DNA of 64,000 nucleotides, taken from positions 3,742,126 to 3,806,125 of the forward strand of contig BSYO01000036.1 of NCBI GenBank assembly GCA_033239525.1. The letters run 5' to 3'. The notes under the pieces were generated by a model. It was given only the letters and a program-made list of their open reading frames with translations. It had not been told where the DNA came from and searched no databases. Position 1 is the stretch's first letter, and every line of letters starts with the position of its first letter. The DNA comes from Nepenthes gracilis. Taxonomy: Eukaryota; Streptophyta; Magnoliopsida; Caryophyllales; Nepenthaceae. A program made the translations under genes and the position numbers. Shown one piece after another: positions 35,344-46,739 of this stretch.

Positions 35344-36624
35344 TGTGACGCCCTGTGCCCGAGTTATCCGACTTGACCCGAAACCGCCACGTGAAAATCC
35401 AAAATTTTAAATAACCTCATAAATGTATCATAAAGAAATGAGCACGATAATTAAGATAGTAATAATAACATGCACAGAATAACAAATAATACTGACAATC
35501 AAGTCTTGGGAATGTAGTCCCAACCCAAATTTCTAAAAGCGTAAATAAAACTAAAAGTCCACATATCACAACTCTTTATTTCTTAGATCATTCCTGTCTC
35601 GAGCCTCCTCAATCGTCACTTGAACTCTTTTCACCTCGAATAAACTCCTATGCTGAAGCCATCAAAACAATAAAAGTGAGCCGAAGCCCATCAAGTAAAA
35701 CACATTAATGCAATCTAAAATAATATAAATAAACCATATACTATTTGGCCATAATTAACTGAGGTTCATCAACCTGTAGTATTCCTGTCTCAAAGGCCAT
35801 ATGTTCACAAAAGATTAGATATACAAGTTGGATTCTATCAAATCCAAGTATCAATCGCCGCATAGGTTCCATCAAACCCTTCATAAATGAGGTCCCAATT
35901 ATATGAAATACCATGAAAGTCTCCTCGAACCTTATACTTCACTGTGAACTCTCAATTCACACACCCGCCTCTCGGCTAGGTAACTCTCGAGATTCCAGTG
36001 CTCGCAAGTTTGACAAGTGATCATATGGTCTCATAATACTTAACTCCAATCGTACACAAGTATCATATCCAATCCACACATACATACATTCTCATTACCC
36101 CATCAGGTAACCTTTACGTATTCTACAATCTTTTGATCCAGAATATTCATAAGTCAAACTCATAAACCCGTTACCTCATTAGGTAACTGCACTTATTCTG
36201 TGATCCTCTAATCCACGCCCCTTTGGGAACAGAATATTCATATTATCGACAAGTTAACTGAGCACCACCTCGGTATGATATCGGTTCACAGGATTATAAG
36301 TGTCTGTCCAAATAATTGTAACCTCCGAAATATGGATTAAATATCGAAAAAATGTAAATCACACTAAGGTTCCGTAGCCTTCCATTCGACTTGATACCTT
36401 AGTATTTTCATACTCTTTCCTCAACTTAGCCATAGAGTACCAATAAATTTCACATATGCCAACAAAGTTAACACAAAAGATAATTTACTGGAATTCATCT
36501 AAGAGATATAATAATAATCACTTAACCAACTGTTATTATTATTTTAAGTATACCGAACTCACATGCCTAGATTTATATAAACATATTCTATCATAAACAT
36601 AAATATACATATAAGTATACCAAC

Positions 36625-36658
<34 letters not shown>

Positions 36659-36730
36659 ACATTCTATCATAAACATAAATATACATATAAGTATACCAAC
36701 GTGTATACAAATATACATATAAGTATACCA

Positions 36731-36766
<36 letters not shown>

Positions 36767-37056
36767 TCTGCCCACACTGCCACAACACACCCACTGCACA
36801 CAGCCACACACACACACACACACACCCCACTCACAGTGCACACACCCACCTGCACCCAAACAATACATTTATACCATATTCACACATATATGTTTACATG
36901 TATATATATACACACAGTACACAATAAATAAATATATGTATGTAGATATTATTACACATAGCTTAACATAAACGTATTTATACATGTATATTCCACTTAC
37001 ATACTGCCGCATATAAACTCACAAACACACATTGCCAACACACACTACTCCCACAA

Positions 37057-37091
<35 letters not shown>

Positions 37092-38400
37092 ATACTCCCA
37101 GATACACACAGGCACTGTATACACATCATTTACACATTCAAGTATTATTAAATGAGCATACATGTAAATAATATACTGTTCATCTTCTGTTTTCAACAGT
37201 CCAGCACGCAACGCTCTGTTTTTTTTTTTTTTTACAAATAGCCGACTTTCCTCTAACTTTTAAAATTTTATCATGTAAATTAGGAAATTTTGTATCCCCC
37301 CTATAACCAGTTTTATGTTTGTAATGCGAAGCATGAAATTTCCTTTCAACTGAGTCGAAGGCTCTGTTTTTTGCCCTAAGTGGCCCTTAACCAGAATCTC
37401 GGCTAAATCCCACTAAAATTATAAAAAGCCCCAACTTTTATAATTTTACTAGGTAAATTCCGCAGATATGTTGCGTCAATTTATAATCAGTCAAGTTCCA
37501 AATTAGAGAAATCCTTCGGTTCACCGTACCGAAGTCGGTGGCCCAAACAGAGCACCGATCTCTGTTTTCCTTCTTTCTTGAATTTCAGCGAGACCGAAAG
37601 AGATTTATACTCTCCTAGTTTAACATGTAAAACCAACAATATTTCCTCGCCTCATTTTACGAATTACCAAGCTCAATTTAACATGAACTCTGGAAAATTT
37701 CAACCTTCCACTACACGAGCCAAGGCTCTGGTTTCCAATCCACAGTCAAGAATCGAACTGATTCCCACAGAATACGTGACACTAACAACAATCGACAAGA
37801 AAACAGTAACTTACCAAATGTAGGAAAAAGGTTTTACTTGCCTAATTAGCGACAGAAATGAAGCAAAGGCTAATACTAGCGGTGATGGCTTCGGCACAAA
37901 CGATTCCAACTGCAGAGGAATGGAGTGTGACTCCCCCTTTGTGACACCTCTATTTATAAGCCCATCACCTTAATCGACTGAATAATTAATCGAGGGATTG
38001 AATCGTCGAAGCATCTTTAACTTCGGCAACGGCTGCGTGTGCATCGTCAGATTAATGTTAAAAATAAAGTAAGAAACCAACAAGAGTACGTTACAAAAGA
38101 AAAAACGTTAGGCAATAGCCTAAGAAAAATGAAAGAGGGGCGGCGAGGAAGAGAGAACAGGAAGAGAGATTTGAAATGCAGATAAGAAGAACCGAGAAGA
38201 TGAAATGGGAGGTAGAAGAGGGAATGGGGTGAGTTAATATTAATATTATTATATTTTATACATTATATTATTATTACAATAATTATTTATACGTTATTTA
38301 TTTATTATTACCCCATCATTATTAATCATCCTATTATTATTTTTATCCCCAATTTATTATCAAAACAATAACCTAAAAATAAAAATCCTGGGATATTACA
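35344..38400 (-). mobile_element. Solo LTR (3.06 kb) inside the Copia integrase
   Basis: Plus strand starts TGTGACGCCC and ends GGATATTACA (TG..CA on either strand). Minus start TGTAATATCCCAGG resembles the other gypsy LTRs here. A CT-rich leader lies at 38110-38225. A microsatellite-rich zone (36625-37090) has AT, CA and TA runs. Flanking bases CCTTT and GGTGT do not match, so no TSD is visible. Yet the host frame (THGI, stop, H, then QRTPSK) is continuous across it. Confidence 0.78.
36620..37090. repeat. AT/CA/TA microsatellite cluster in the solo LTR
   Basis: (AT)n at about 36629-36653, 36737-36763 and 37058-37088, and (AC)n near 36804-36825. A ~65-base unit (ACACATTCTATCATAAACAT... family) is repeated near 36580 and 36657. 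The short ORFs here are repeat translations. Confidence 0.9.
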
Positions 38401-40150
38401 GGTGTCAAATTCCATGGGTTTGACAATACACGTCGAATGCTCCAATATACTATCCATCGTTATCACTCCGGATGCATTTCAACTTTTTTCCAGTTGTCTC
38501 TCCACTAGGGTATGGAATTGTTTCAAGACGTCAAGGGCTTGATCCTTCGACTTCAACGGACACATTCACAATCTTCTTAAATAATCATTAATAAATGTGA
38601 TAAAATAAAGTACTCCTCCGAGTGTATTCACCTTAAGAGAGCCACATACCGATGAGAATCAACTCAAGAAAATCAGTCTTTCTTGTGAACGAGTTTCTAT
38701 TGAATGAAACTTGCCGTTTCTTCCCCGTCATCCAATAAGAGTAAGCCTTTAGCTTGGCTTTCTTCACACCCTGAAGGAAGTCCTTGGCTAAACATTTCAG
38801 CCTTTTTTGCTCATGTGGCTTAAACATCAGTACCACAAATTAGAAGACTTCTCACTTCTTATAACATACATGTCTCCAACTAAAATTAAGGTTTACAACA
38901 CATACAAGTTAAATATTTTCTTTTTCTAAGCAAGTACTAGAGAAACTTAGTCAACTTTCATACTCCTTCACAAAATACATTACAAAACCCTTCATCATTG
39001 AGCTTCCCTACTGAAATAAGATTAAGCTGAATATCCGGGACGTATCGTACATCCTTAATAGTAGCTTGATTTCATTGTTGGTGATAAGGCACACATCACC
39101 ACAGTTGACAATCTAGAATATGCTTTACTTTTCTATCTTTACCACTCCAAAATTATCGAGAGTGTAAGATATCAAGAATTTTCTTTGTGATGTGATGTGA
39201 AGTGAGACATCACTGTCCATCACCCAATTAGTTTCGTGATCCGCTTGATTGATTACCTCATCTTCTTTACATACCAATAAAAGATTAGCCTTTATAACAA
39301 CCGAGGTTCTTTCCTCATTTCGTCCATTATCAGCTTTCTTCTCATTTCCATCAGTAGTTTCACATTTTTACTTATAATAATACTTTTTGACATGTCCCTC
39401 TTTCCTATAGTCATGACATTCGAGGTTTGGTACCTCGATCGAGACATGTTTTGGCTCTTCCAACTAGATTTTGGGCTATGCTCTTTGTTTTTTTCCCCAT
39501 AACTCTGAAACTAGCACTTCGGAGTGCAAAGAAGAATAGTCCTATAATCGACGTCTTATCTCCTTATTCAATACGACTCCCTTTACTATTTCTAGATTCA
39601 CCACACCATTTAGAGCGGTATTGGTAATGGTGATCCGTAACACCTCTCATGAGTTTGGTAAGGTGATCAATAATCATAAGCCCAAAAGCTTATCATCAAA
39701 CTTAATATCCATGCCACTCAATTGGTCCATACATACTTCAAATTTATTTAAGTGATAAGCAATAAACTTGCCATCCATATATCTCACTTGCATCAATTTT
39801 ATCAAATTGTATAATTTATTGTTATCGATTTTTAAAGTATAAGGCGACTCAAGCTTCTCCTACAATATTTTTTCGTTTATTTTATTCCGAATGTGATTAT
39901 ATATATTATTGTCAACAAATTATCGAACGTATACACATACTTGTTCATATTCAAGAGCCCATTTCTTCACGGATTTTGACTCATGTTTTTATGTAGCAAA
40001 CACTAGAAGATACATTATTTTGACAAACAACAAATCATTCATCTTGCTCCTTCAAATATCATAGTTTGTGCCATTCAAATAAATCAATTTATTTTCAACA
40101 TTCATCGATTCAAATAAGTTTTAATACATAACTTCAATAATTATGTCTCT
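38401..40150 (-). pseudogene. Copia gag, protease and integrase start, heavily broken
   Basis: Read from 40150 downward on the minus strand: gag fragments (FDKIDAR, LGLMIIDHLTKLMRGV), a zinc-knuckle remnant near 39365-39420 and protease WVMDSDVSLHIT near 39220 (DSG changed to DSD). Next come an EQKRLKCLAKDFLQGVKKAK-type fragment at 38633-38836 (compare the usual LFKPHEQKRLKFSSKDFL region), KKLKCIRSDND and the integrase FDVYCQTHGI. Stops are frequent throughout. Confidence 0.75.
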
Positions 40151-40160
40151 GATACTACAT

Positions 40161-40628
40161 ATTGGGACTCGAATCGCTTATTTGAACCATAAAAAAAAAT
40201 CAACGACACACAATAAGTAAATAATAATCACAAATAATGAAGAATAAGTAATTTTACGTGAAAAATTCTCTTTAGAATGAGAGAAGAAAACCACGAGATA
40301 ATACGTTCAAAATACTGTACTATACAATAAGTTCAGTTATAAAAATCCAATAAATACAATAATATAGTACTTTATAACAAATAAGTCCAAATAATGAGTA
40401 TAAGATGAAATAGTAGAAATAAGACAGGTAAAATGTTCATATCAACTTCAATAGCAGTGTATCTAAGGTCAGTGAAGATTGAAACACGATTCGTAACTTA
40501 CTCAGATGTTCGAACATTTATTTTCTTCCCTTTCTCTTCTTTTTCTGATAGTGTCGACGTTCTAAATCTCAAAAATTATAAAGTGATTAGCCCTAAAATA
40601 CATCAGATACATTTATATCAGAGTTGGT
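40161..40628 (-). repeat. 5' LTR of the split Copia, cut short
   Basis: Starts TATTGGGACTCG and follows 27922-28390 closely until TTTATAT, then is cut by a sequence beginning TGTAATACC at 40629. The rest of this LTR was not found. Confidence 0.82.
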
Positions 40629-41048
40629 TGTAATACCTCGATATTTTTAGTCAAACATTTTAAAATCAAATTGATAAAAAACTTTAACAGTAGACATAAA
40701 TTTAAATTGAATAAACATAATTTCGAAACTCGTTTTTATAAAAGTGTTATATTGATGGCATTAACATGAGAAAAATAAAATATTAATAAAAATAAAATAA
40801 TAATTGTGTAATAATGACAATAACAATAATATAATAATAATAATAAATAATAATTGTAATAATAATTATTATAATAACAATAATAATAATAATAATAACC
40901 CTGCCACCTCACCCCCTTCCTGATTCTTCCTCACCCCTCTTCCTCCGTCTGCCCGTCTTGCATTCTGTCTCTCTCTCTCCTCTCATTCTTTTGAACCTTC
41001 CGCGTAACCCACGCCTCCCTCCGTCATCTCTCTCCGCATGGCTCCTCG
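40629..41048 (+). mobile_element. 5' part of a Ty3/gypsy LTR
   Basis: Begins TGTAATACCTCGATATTTTTAG, the start seen in related LTRs. It runs through AAT/TAA-rich DNA (40795-40900) into a CT-rich leader (40900-41040). It is interrupted at 41049 by a solo LTR. The continuation may begin at 43449 but cannot be proven. Confidence 0.6.
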
Positions 41049-42126
41049 TGTCACGAATTTAAATTAAAATAAATCTAAATAATTATATTTTATAAAAATT
41101 AAAATTTTAAAATATATAATAATAATCAACAAATCTCAAAATTAGACATAACAAAACAAACATCCCGTCTAGATAACCCAGACAATAAAACAAATGACTT
41201 GCCACAAAAAAGTCAGCTAGGAAGGTGACAAACCAATAACAATGAAATCCAATATACAACAATCTAACTATGTTCAATACATAACCGGGGGTTTACATCC
41301 GACCAATCCCAATAACCAAAATACATCTGATACAAATTCGGTCCAAAAATGAAGTTAAACTTACCAAAATAGATGAACGGTGATTATATCGTGCTCGAGC
41401 TCCTATAATGTATCTAAATCTCCTAATCTGAAGGGATTAAAAAATAAAAATATGAATTTAAAACTCAACAAATATTTGTATCATAATATAAACAATAATG
41501 TCTAAAATGAGAGGGAGATTCCATAAATATATTTAAAACGTATAAAAGATACAAATCAGAAAATTCGATATCGAAAGTCTAATTGTAATCTTATATTCAA
41601 ATCATAATCCAAATCGAAATATAATCCTATCGGAACACATTTGAACAAAACGTGATCCAGAACGAAATCATATAATCAAAATCATATTTAGTCCATATGA
41701 AATGCATTCTGAACAAAATAAAATTTGGATCCAAATCACATACGAACGAAACAAACTTTAGAATGAAATCACATAAGAATGAAATATATTTCGGAATGAA
41801 ATCACATATCCAAATGTATGAGACTAATCAAATCCCATTTATGAGCCAACCTGTGAATCTCAAATGAAATCCAAATATAAATTAATATAGAAATACAAAA
41901 TATGTATGAAATCTGAAACCAAAGACCAAAATACTAACTTGAAAAAGGGTTACAAATACTACTGGTAATTTTAAATCATAAGAACTACTATTTAGACCCA
42001 TGAGTAGAGTCGCCTATTACATTCTCTCATAGACAATGAACATGCTCACTATATTTTGACACCCGCGACATTAGGTGCAATATTCAAGCTTAGAACATAT
42101 ATTATGTAACGTCTCTGGGCACCCGC

Positions 42127-42300
42127 TGTAAGGTCCCACATCGAATGGGGAGGGAAACGAAGCATGTTTTATAAAAGCGTGGATACCTTACCCTTGTGGA
42201 CGCATTTTGGGGGTGGTGAAGGCCGTTTGCCAGGAACAAAACCTTGCGCCTGTGGGGTAAAGCGAACAATATTCACAAGCAGATGCCCGGGGACGTTACA
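42127..42300 (+). repeat. TRIM 5' LTR
   Basis: 174 bases, TGTAAGGTCCC to GGGGACGTTACA, followed at once by the PBS. Confidence 0.92.
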
Positions 42301-42368
42301 AATGATATCAGAGATGGGACCCGGTTCGATGTGCCAGTGCGGACGCTGGGCTCCCAAGGGGGGTGGAC

Positions 42369-42542
42369 TGTGAGGTCCCACATCGAATGGGGAGGGGAAC
42401 AAAGAATGCTTCATAAATGCGTGGATACTTCTCCCTTGTAGATTCCTTTTGGGGGCGGTGGAGGCCGTCTGTTAGGAACAAAACCGTGTGTCTGTATGGT
42501 AAAGCGAACAATATTTACAAGCAGGTGCCCGGGGACACTACA
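42369..42542 (+). repeat. TRIM 3' LTR
   Basis: 174 bases, TGTGAGGTCCC to GGGGACACTACA, same length as its partner. It is preceded by CCAAGGGGGGTGGAC, a purine-rich tract. Confidence 0.92.
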
Positions 42543-43448
42543 TATTAGGATGTTTGAATATATTAGTTTCTATTTAACTCACTTATGATGGTTCTCATTA
42601 AAATACAAATGGGGTAGATCATCTATAAAATAATGTCTTTTTCTGCTAGTCATTTACAAAACAAAGTCTTTTTCTGTCGACAGAAAAGGGAGTCACAAAG
42701 CTTTCCCACTGGAAACAAAGCTCCCCCCATCGGGAGAGGATCACATGACACATCAAATTGTATTACAAAGGTAGAAATCTCAATCCCCAGGTAGTAATAC
42801 ATGTGTACTAACACATAGCCCATGCAAGTTTATGATTTTTTTCATATAAATATACTGATATACAAGTATATTATCTCAAATCTTTACCCCCTTTTCCATG
42901 AAATACACAATACCCTCAAATAATTGTAAAATCCGAGCAAAATTCTCAAATGATCTGTAAAAATAATATACATGAATGAAGAAAATAAATATGTTAAACA
43001 AAAATAGCATGAATGAACATCAAATGTCCAAAATATAAACAAAACTAATCAAATAAGAAAACAGACCAAGGATAGGGTATATGGATATGTGTCTCAACTT
43101 CTTATTAAGTAGATCTAATAAAAATATATTCCGATTTACCACCTCTCTTTTTCTTTTCTCCTCTATGTCCCTCTCTCAACTCTCTTCCTTTTCCCATGCG
43201 AAATGACAAATAGTGACTCAGCTGCTGCTTATATAGGCAACACGGCGCTTAAGCGCTGCCTTGGGCACCCGTCGAGCATCACCACCTTGATTCGGTGCTC
43301 AAATGCCACTCGAGTGCACCTTAGGCCCCAACCTATTGCTCCAATTTTTTTTAAAAACTTTACAATATATATAATTATTTTTTATACATCCAAAATACCC
43401 AAATAATATATAATACCATATTATATCAAATGCAAACCGGGTATTACA

Positions 43449-44107
43449 TCTCAACAACCATAACCGCTCGCTTGCCGTTTCCTTACCATGGCCATTCAAC
43501 AGATTCTCCTTTACCAGCCAAATTATTCAGCCATAACAAATTGATGACCACATCTTCACTCAAAAATTCCTAGATATATATGACCCTTCGTCTCTTCAGA
43601 TAGCACTAAACCAATAGACATTGGAGAGAAAAGAAGCTTCCACAACTAATTTTGATTTTCAGAAGGACAGCGGAAGGAGAGAGTGTTGAGAAATAATAGA
43701 AGAATGGGAGAACGAGCATAGAGAAATTAGAGGCGAAGCATCGCTGCCAGAAGCTTGTAGGCCATCATCAATACCGCTGTCAAAGATTTGGTGACCTAGC
43801 GTGTAGTGTTTTCACTACTCTATTTTGTATCGAGGCTTCCAATAGGCAAGCGACTCCCCTTTCTTTCACTATAATGCAATCACTCATGCAAATAGATGCA
43901 GAAGTAGGGAAAGAAGAGAGAAAGAACGGGGAGGAAGAGCACTAACAAAGAGAATAAGGAACAGAATTAGTTAGAAAGGAAGAACATATTGTTCTTTCCC
44001 CATCCTAAAACTATAATGTGCCTGTAAGGGTGCTCCACAACAGAATTCTGTTAGAAGAAAATAAAGAAAAAAATACAGCTCGGCAATATAGTTATCATTC
44101 TCTAACA
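43449..44107 (-). mobile_element. Region containing the 3' LTR of a second gypsy lineage
   Basis: On the minus strand TGTTAGAGAATG at 44107 follows the end of gypsy coding DNA and a weak purine tract, and is a plausible LTR start. The LTR's far end is not recognised. Bases 43449-43640 may instead continue the LTR at 40629-41048. Confidence 0.45.
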
Positions 44108-44199
44108 GAATTGCTTATTTTTCTTGGTAGATGTTGTCCTGAAATTTGAGGGGTTGTTTGATTTTCCTTGCACTTCTCATTGTAGTTTGATTAACTAGT

Positions 44200-45090
44200 G
44201 GTGCATCATTGGCAGCATCAATGAAGGCTGTAATATTACCTTATCCATCAAAGGGAATCTTGTCCTCAAGATTGTATGTGAAAAAATCTTGGCTAAATTT
44301 AGCAGCGGACTCCCATGTAGTTTCAGCAGATGATTGAGAATGCCATTAAACGAGTAATTGGGAGCAAACTTACCATGATGTAAAGTTTTGCTAAAACTGA
44401 GAATTTGTTTAGGGTACATGAGTGGTTGTGAACCTCATGCTTCAGTAGGCAATTTAACTTGTTGGCCTATATGGTCACCACTGCATTTCTTAAGCAGAGA
44501 TATATGAAAAACATTGTGAATTTTTGAATAAACAGGCAAATTTAGATAATATGCAATCAAGCCAATCCATTCCAATATACAATAGGGCCGATGCTGTTGT
44601 TTGAAGGTAAGGTTGTAGTTTAAAAAGGACCCAATCACCTACTTGAAATTCCTTATCAGTTCAATGGGAATCAGTTTGATTTTTCATGCATAGTTGAGCC
44701 CATTGAAGGTTGGATTTGAAAGCAGCAAGGATGTTGGAGCGATCAGTCGACAATTCATCGATGGAGGCTAGTGGAGAATTGCCTTGTACGTAGTCAACCA
44801 ATGATGGCGGCGGTCTCCTGTGCATAGCCTTAAATAGACTCATCTTTATGGAGGAATGCCAAGTAGTATTATAACTTCATTTAGCTCATGGCAGGTACTA
44901 AACCTAAGTAGAAGGAATTTCAGCGGTAAAACATCACGAATAGTCTTCTAGATAGTGATTAACCACTTTTATTTGTCAATTAATTTGCAGGTAATACGAG
45001 CTGCTTGTTATCTCGAGGCCTAAACTAGGTGCTAGTTCTCTACTCCTTGTCATCGAGCAGGAATTCGTGCTGATCATTTGAGGGAGGCCA
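44200..45090 (-). pseudogene. Gypsy integrase and C-terminal end, different lineage
   Basis: Minus strand includes SSSYYLQIN.QIKVVNHYLEDY, then MSLFKAMHRRPPPSLVDYVQ, STDRSNILAAFKSNLQWAQL and [23 protein letters not shown]. These correspond to the integrase end (YHPQTDGQTE..N, TPFE..YGR.PP, L..RD..L..LK.NL..AQ) and to HPVFHVS.LKK. The wording is closer to non-Tekay lineages such as Reina. Coding ends at about 45090, where an LTR of another element starts. Upstream pol is missing. Confidence 0.78.
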
Positions 45091-45094
45091 AAAC

Positions 45095-46672
45095 AGCAAG
45101 GGGTGAGCCTAAGCTCAAGAAGGCACAATATAACAAAGGACATGCAATATTTTATTTTCAAGGCATGATAATGTGTATAGGAAGAAGATAAAGGTATAAG
45201 AGTGATCATGCATCATGAACATAAAAAGAATATACTTTCGTGAATGCTTTCCCGAGTTTCTTTAGTTCTTTTTCATTTTTTTCTTCTTAATTATTAATTC
45301 GTGTTGAAAACTTATTTCGTTGAGGGACCGGTATTAATAAACCTTACTAATTAAAGGAGTAGTCAGTCGTATCTTAGATTCTATTCACTTCACACAATCT
45401 AAGGCCGATGTTCTCCTATTCTCGACCTAGAGGAGGGTCGTCTACATATAAACCCTAAAATGGGGCCAATAGGCCACGAGCGGCATTCATAATAGCCAAC
45501 GCCTTCCACTACAGTATATTAAGGCTTACCAAGAATTATCACCCGCTATAATACGCGGCTATGATAGTCCTTGAGTTTTCACTGTAATATCGATGACACG
45601 TCAAAATATACTATCTGTTGAATAATCATCGATCCAAGTTCTTAGTTTCTTATTTCTTTAGAGAATTCTGCTCTTAAATACATAATTCTTCATTCTCACT
45701 ATGCTAGAGAACGTCTTATGATTCAATCGGTTCTTTTTCCGGAGAACAGTTCATCGTTTCATCACTTAATTGCAGAATATCTCTTCTTGATTCTTTTTTT
45801 ATTGAACTTATCCAGATTCATATATCCATATTCTTCGTAGGCTTAAATCTTCACGTGTTCGTAATTTCATGTATAATTCATAAATTATGAAATTAAATGC
45901 AAATCAGTCACGTTCATAATTCAGGGTTCAATTTTCTACGTCCATTTAACGCATAAGTTTCACGGGATATCGGTCAGAATGCATGGGGGTGGGGGTTAGG
46001 GTTTCGGTATGCATAAACTGCACAAATGCGGGATTTTTGTCACCAAATCGATGGAATGTCATGCTCAAGTCATGGGTTTCGATTATCTAGAGTCAAATCA
46101 TGCATATTATTCGAAATAAATGGTGAAATCTATTCAGGCACAGGTTAGGGTTTTTGGGTGTAAAAAACCATTCAAATCTCATAAATCAAACATGAAATTG
46201 ATATATTTTTATACTTAGGTTATGGGTAATACAAAATATAAATTTAATCGGGTATCAAAATAAGAATACCTAAAAAAGGAATAAAAGTGCAAGAAAATGA
46301 AAGAGAAAAGTATGGGTGCAATTGCATTGACTCGATCTATCACCTTTCCAACTAGCTCTAATTCGAAATCGGACCCCGAGACCTCAAATTCCTCTTCCTC
46401 TCTCTTCTCCTCACACACTCTCTCTCTCAGACGGTAGCCAAAAAATGATAAAGAAAAGCTCTCGCGTCGCTTTGATTCCCTGGGCCGGCGGGCGACAGGT
46501 GCTGGCCCGCTATTTTAGGTGCCCACAGTGCCGCCTTGGGCGCCCAATGTGCCCACTCTGCTGAATTGTCCTACCATCCCGAAACTAAAATTTTCCCATG
46601 AATTCGGCTTAAATCTTGATTACATTCACTTGATTATCCTTTAATTATAATTCATGTATCCTGAACCTCACA
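45095..46672 (-). repeat. 3' LTR of the Tekay-like element, outer end missing
   Basis: From 45235 to 46672 it matches 53966-55398, sharing TTCGTGAATG, the AATTATTAATTCGTG block, the ACACAATCTAAGGCC-like block and the right end CCTGAACCTCACA. The part left of 45235 has no match in the partner LTR. The left limit is set only by where integrase coding of the neighbour stops. Confidence 0.8.
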
Positions 46673-46739
46673 ATTCTTTCCCACTTAGGAAATTTTTTCC
46701 TCGAAATTAACAAGTCTTAAAAGCCATTACGTACCTCAA

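Larger units (their letters stand above)
27922..40628 (-). mobile_element. Copia LTR retrotransposon broken by two later insertions
   Basis: Left LTR 27922-28684 and right LTR 40161-40628 (cut short) match over about 460 bases. On the minus strand the degenerate PBS TAGTATCAGAGAC follows the right LTR. Gag, protease and integrase start lie at 38401-40150, integrase end and RT start at 34433-35343, and RNase H end at 28690-29035. Between these lie a gypsy element (29045-34432) and a solo LTR (35344-38400). The integrase reading frame resumes exactly across the solo LTR. All domains carry stops. Confidence 0.87.
42105..42542 (+). mobile_element. TRIM (miniature LTR retrotransposon) with an inverted 5' piece
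   Basis: Two 174-base direct repeats (42127-42300 and 42369-42542), both TGT(A/G)AGGTCCCACATCG to TACA, flank only 68 internal bases. These begin with the PBS ATGATATCAGAGATGGG. There is no coding capacity, as expected for a terminal-repeat retrotransposon in miniature. The TSD TATTA (42100-42104 and 42543-42547) encloses an extra 22 bases, 42105-42126, which are nearly the reverse complement of the LTR's own 3' end (42279-42300). Confidence 0.92.
41049..43448 (-). mobile_element. Solo Ty3/gypsy LTR carrying a TRIM insertion
   Basis: Plus strand starts TGTCACGAATTT and ends GGTATTACA. Minus strand starts TGTAATACCCGG. A minus TATATAAG (near 43230) lies next to GC-rich modules (43235-43325). 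The sequence parallels the split LTR at 6728-11355. Flanks CCTCG and TCTCA resemble each other only partly. The TRIM at 42105-42542 interrupts it. Confidence 0.78.

Noticed and set aside
36539..36931. Several overlapping ORFs rich in Tyr/Ile and Cys/Val
   Set aside because: They translate AT and CA microsatellites inside a solo LTR. No domain.
42105..42542. Cassandra-type TRIM with 5S RNA in its LTR
   Set aside because: The 174-base LTRs do not show recognisable 5S rRNA promoter boxes, so it was called a TRIM only.
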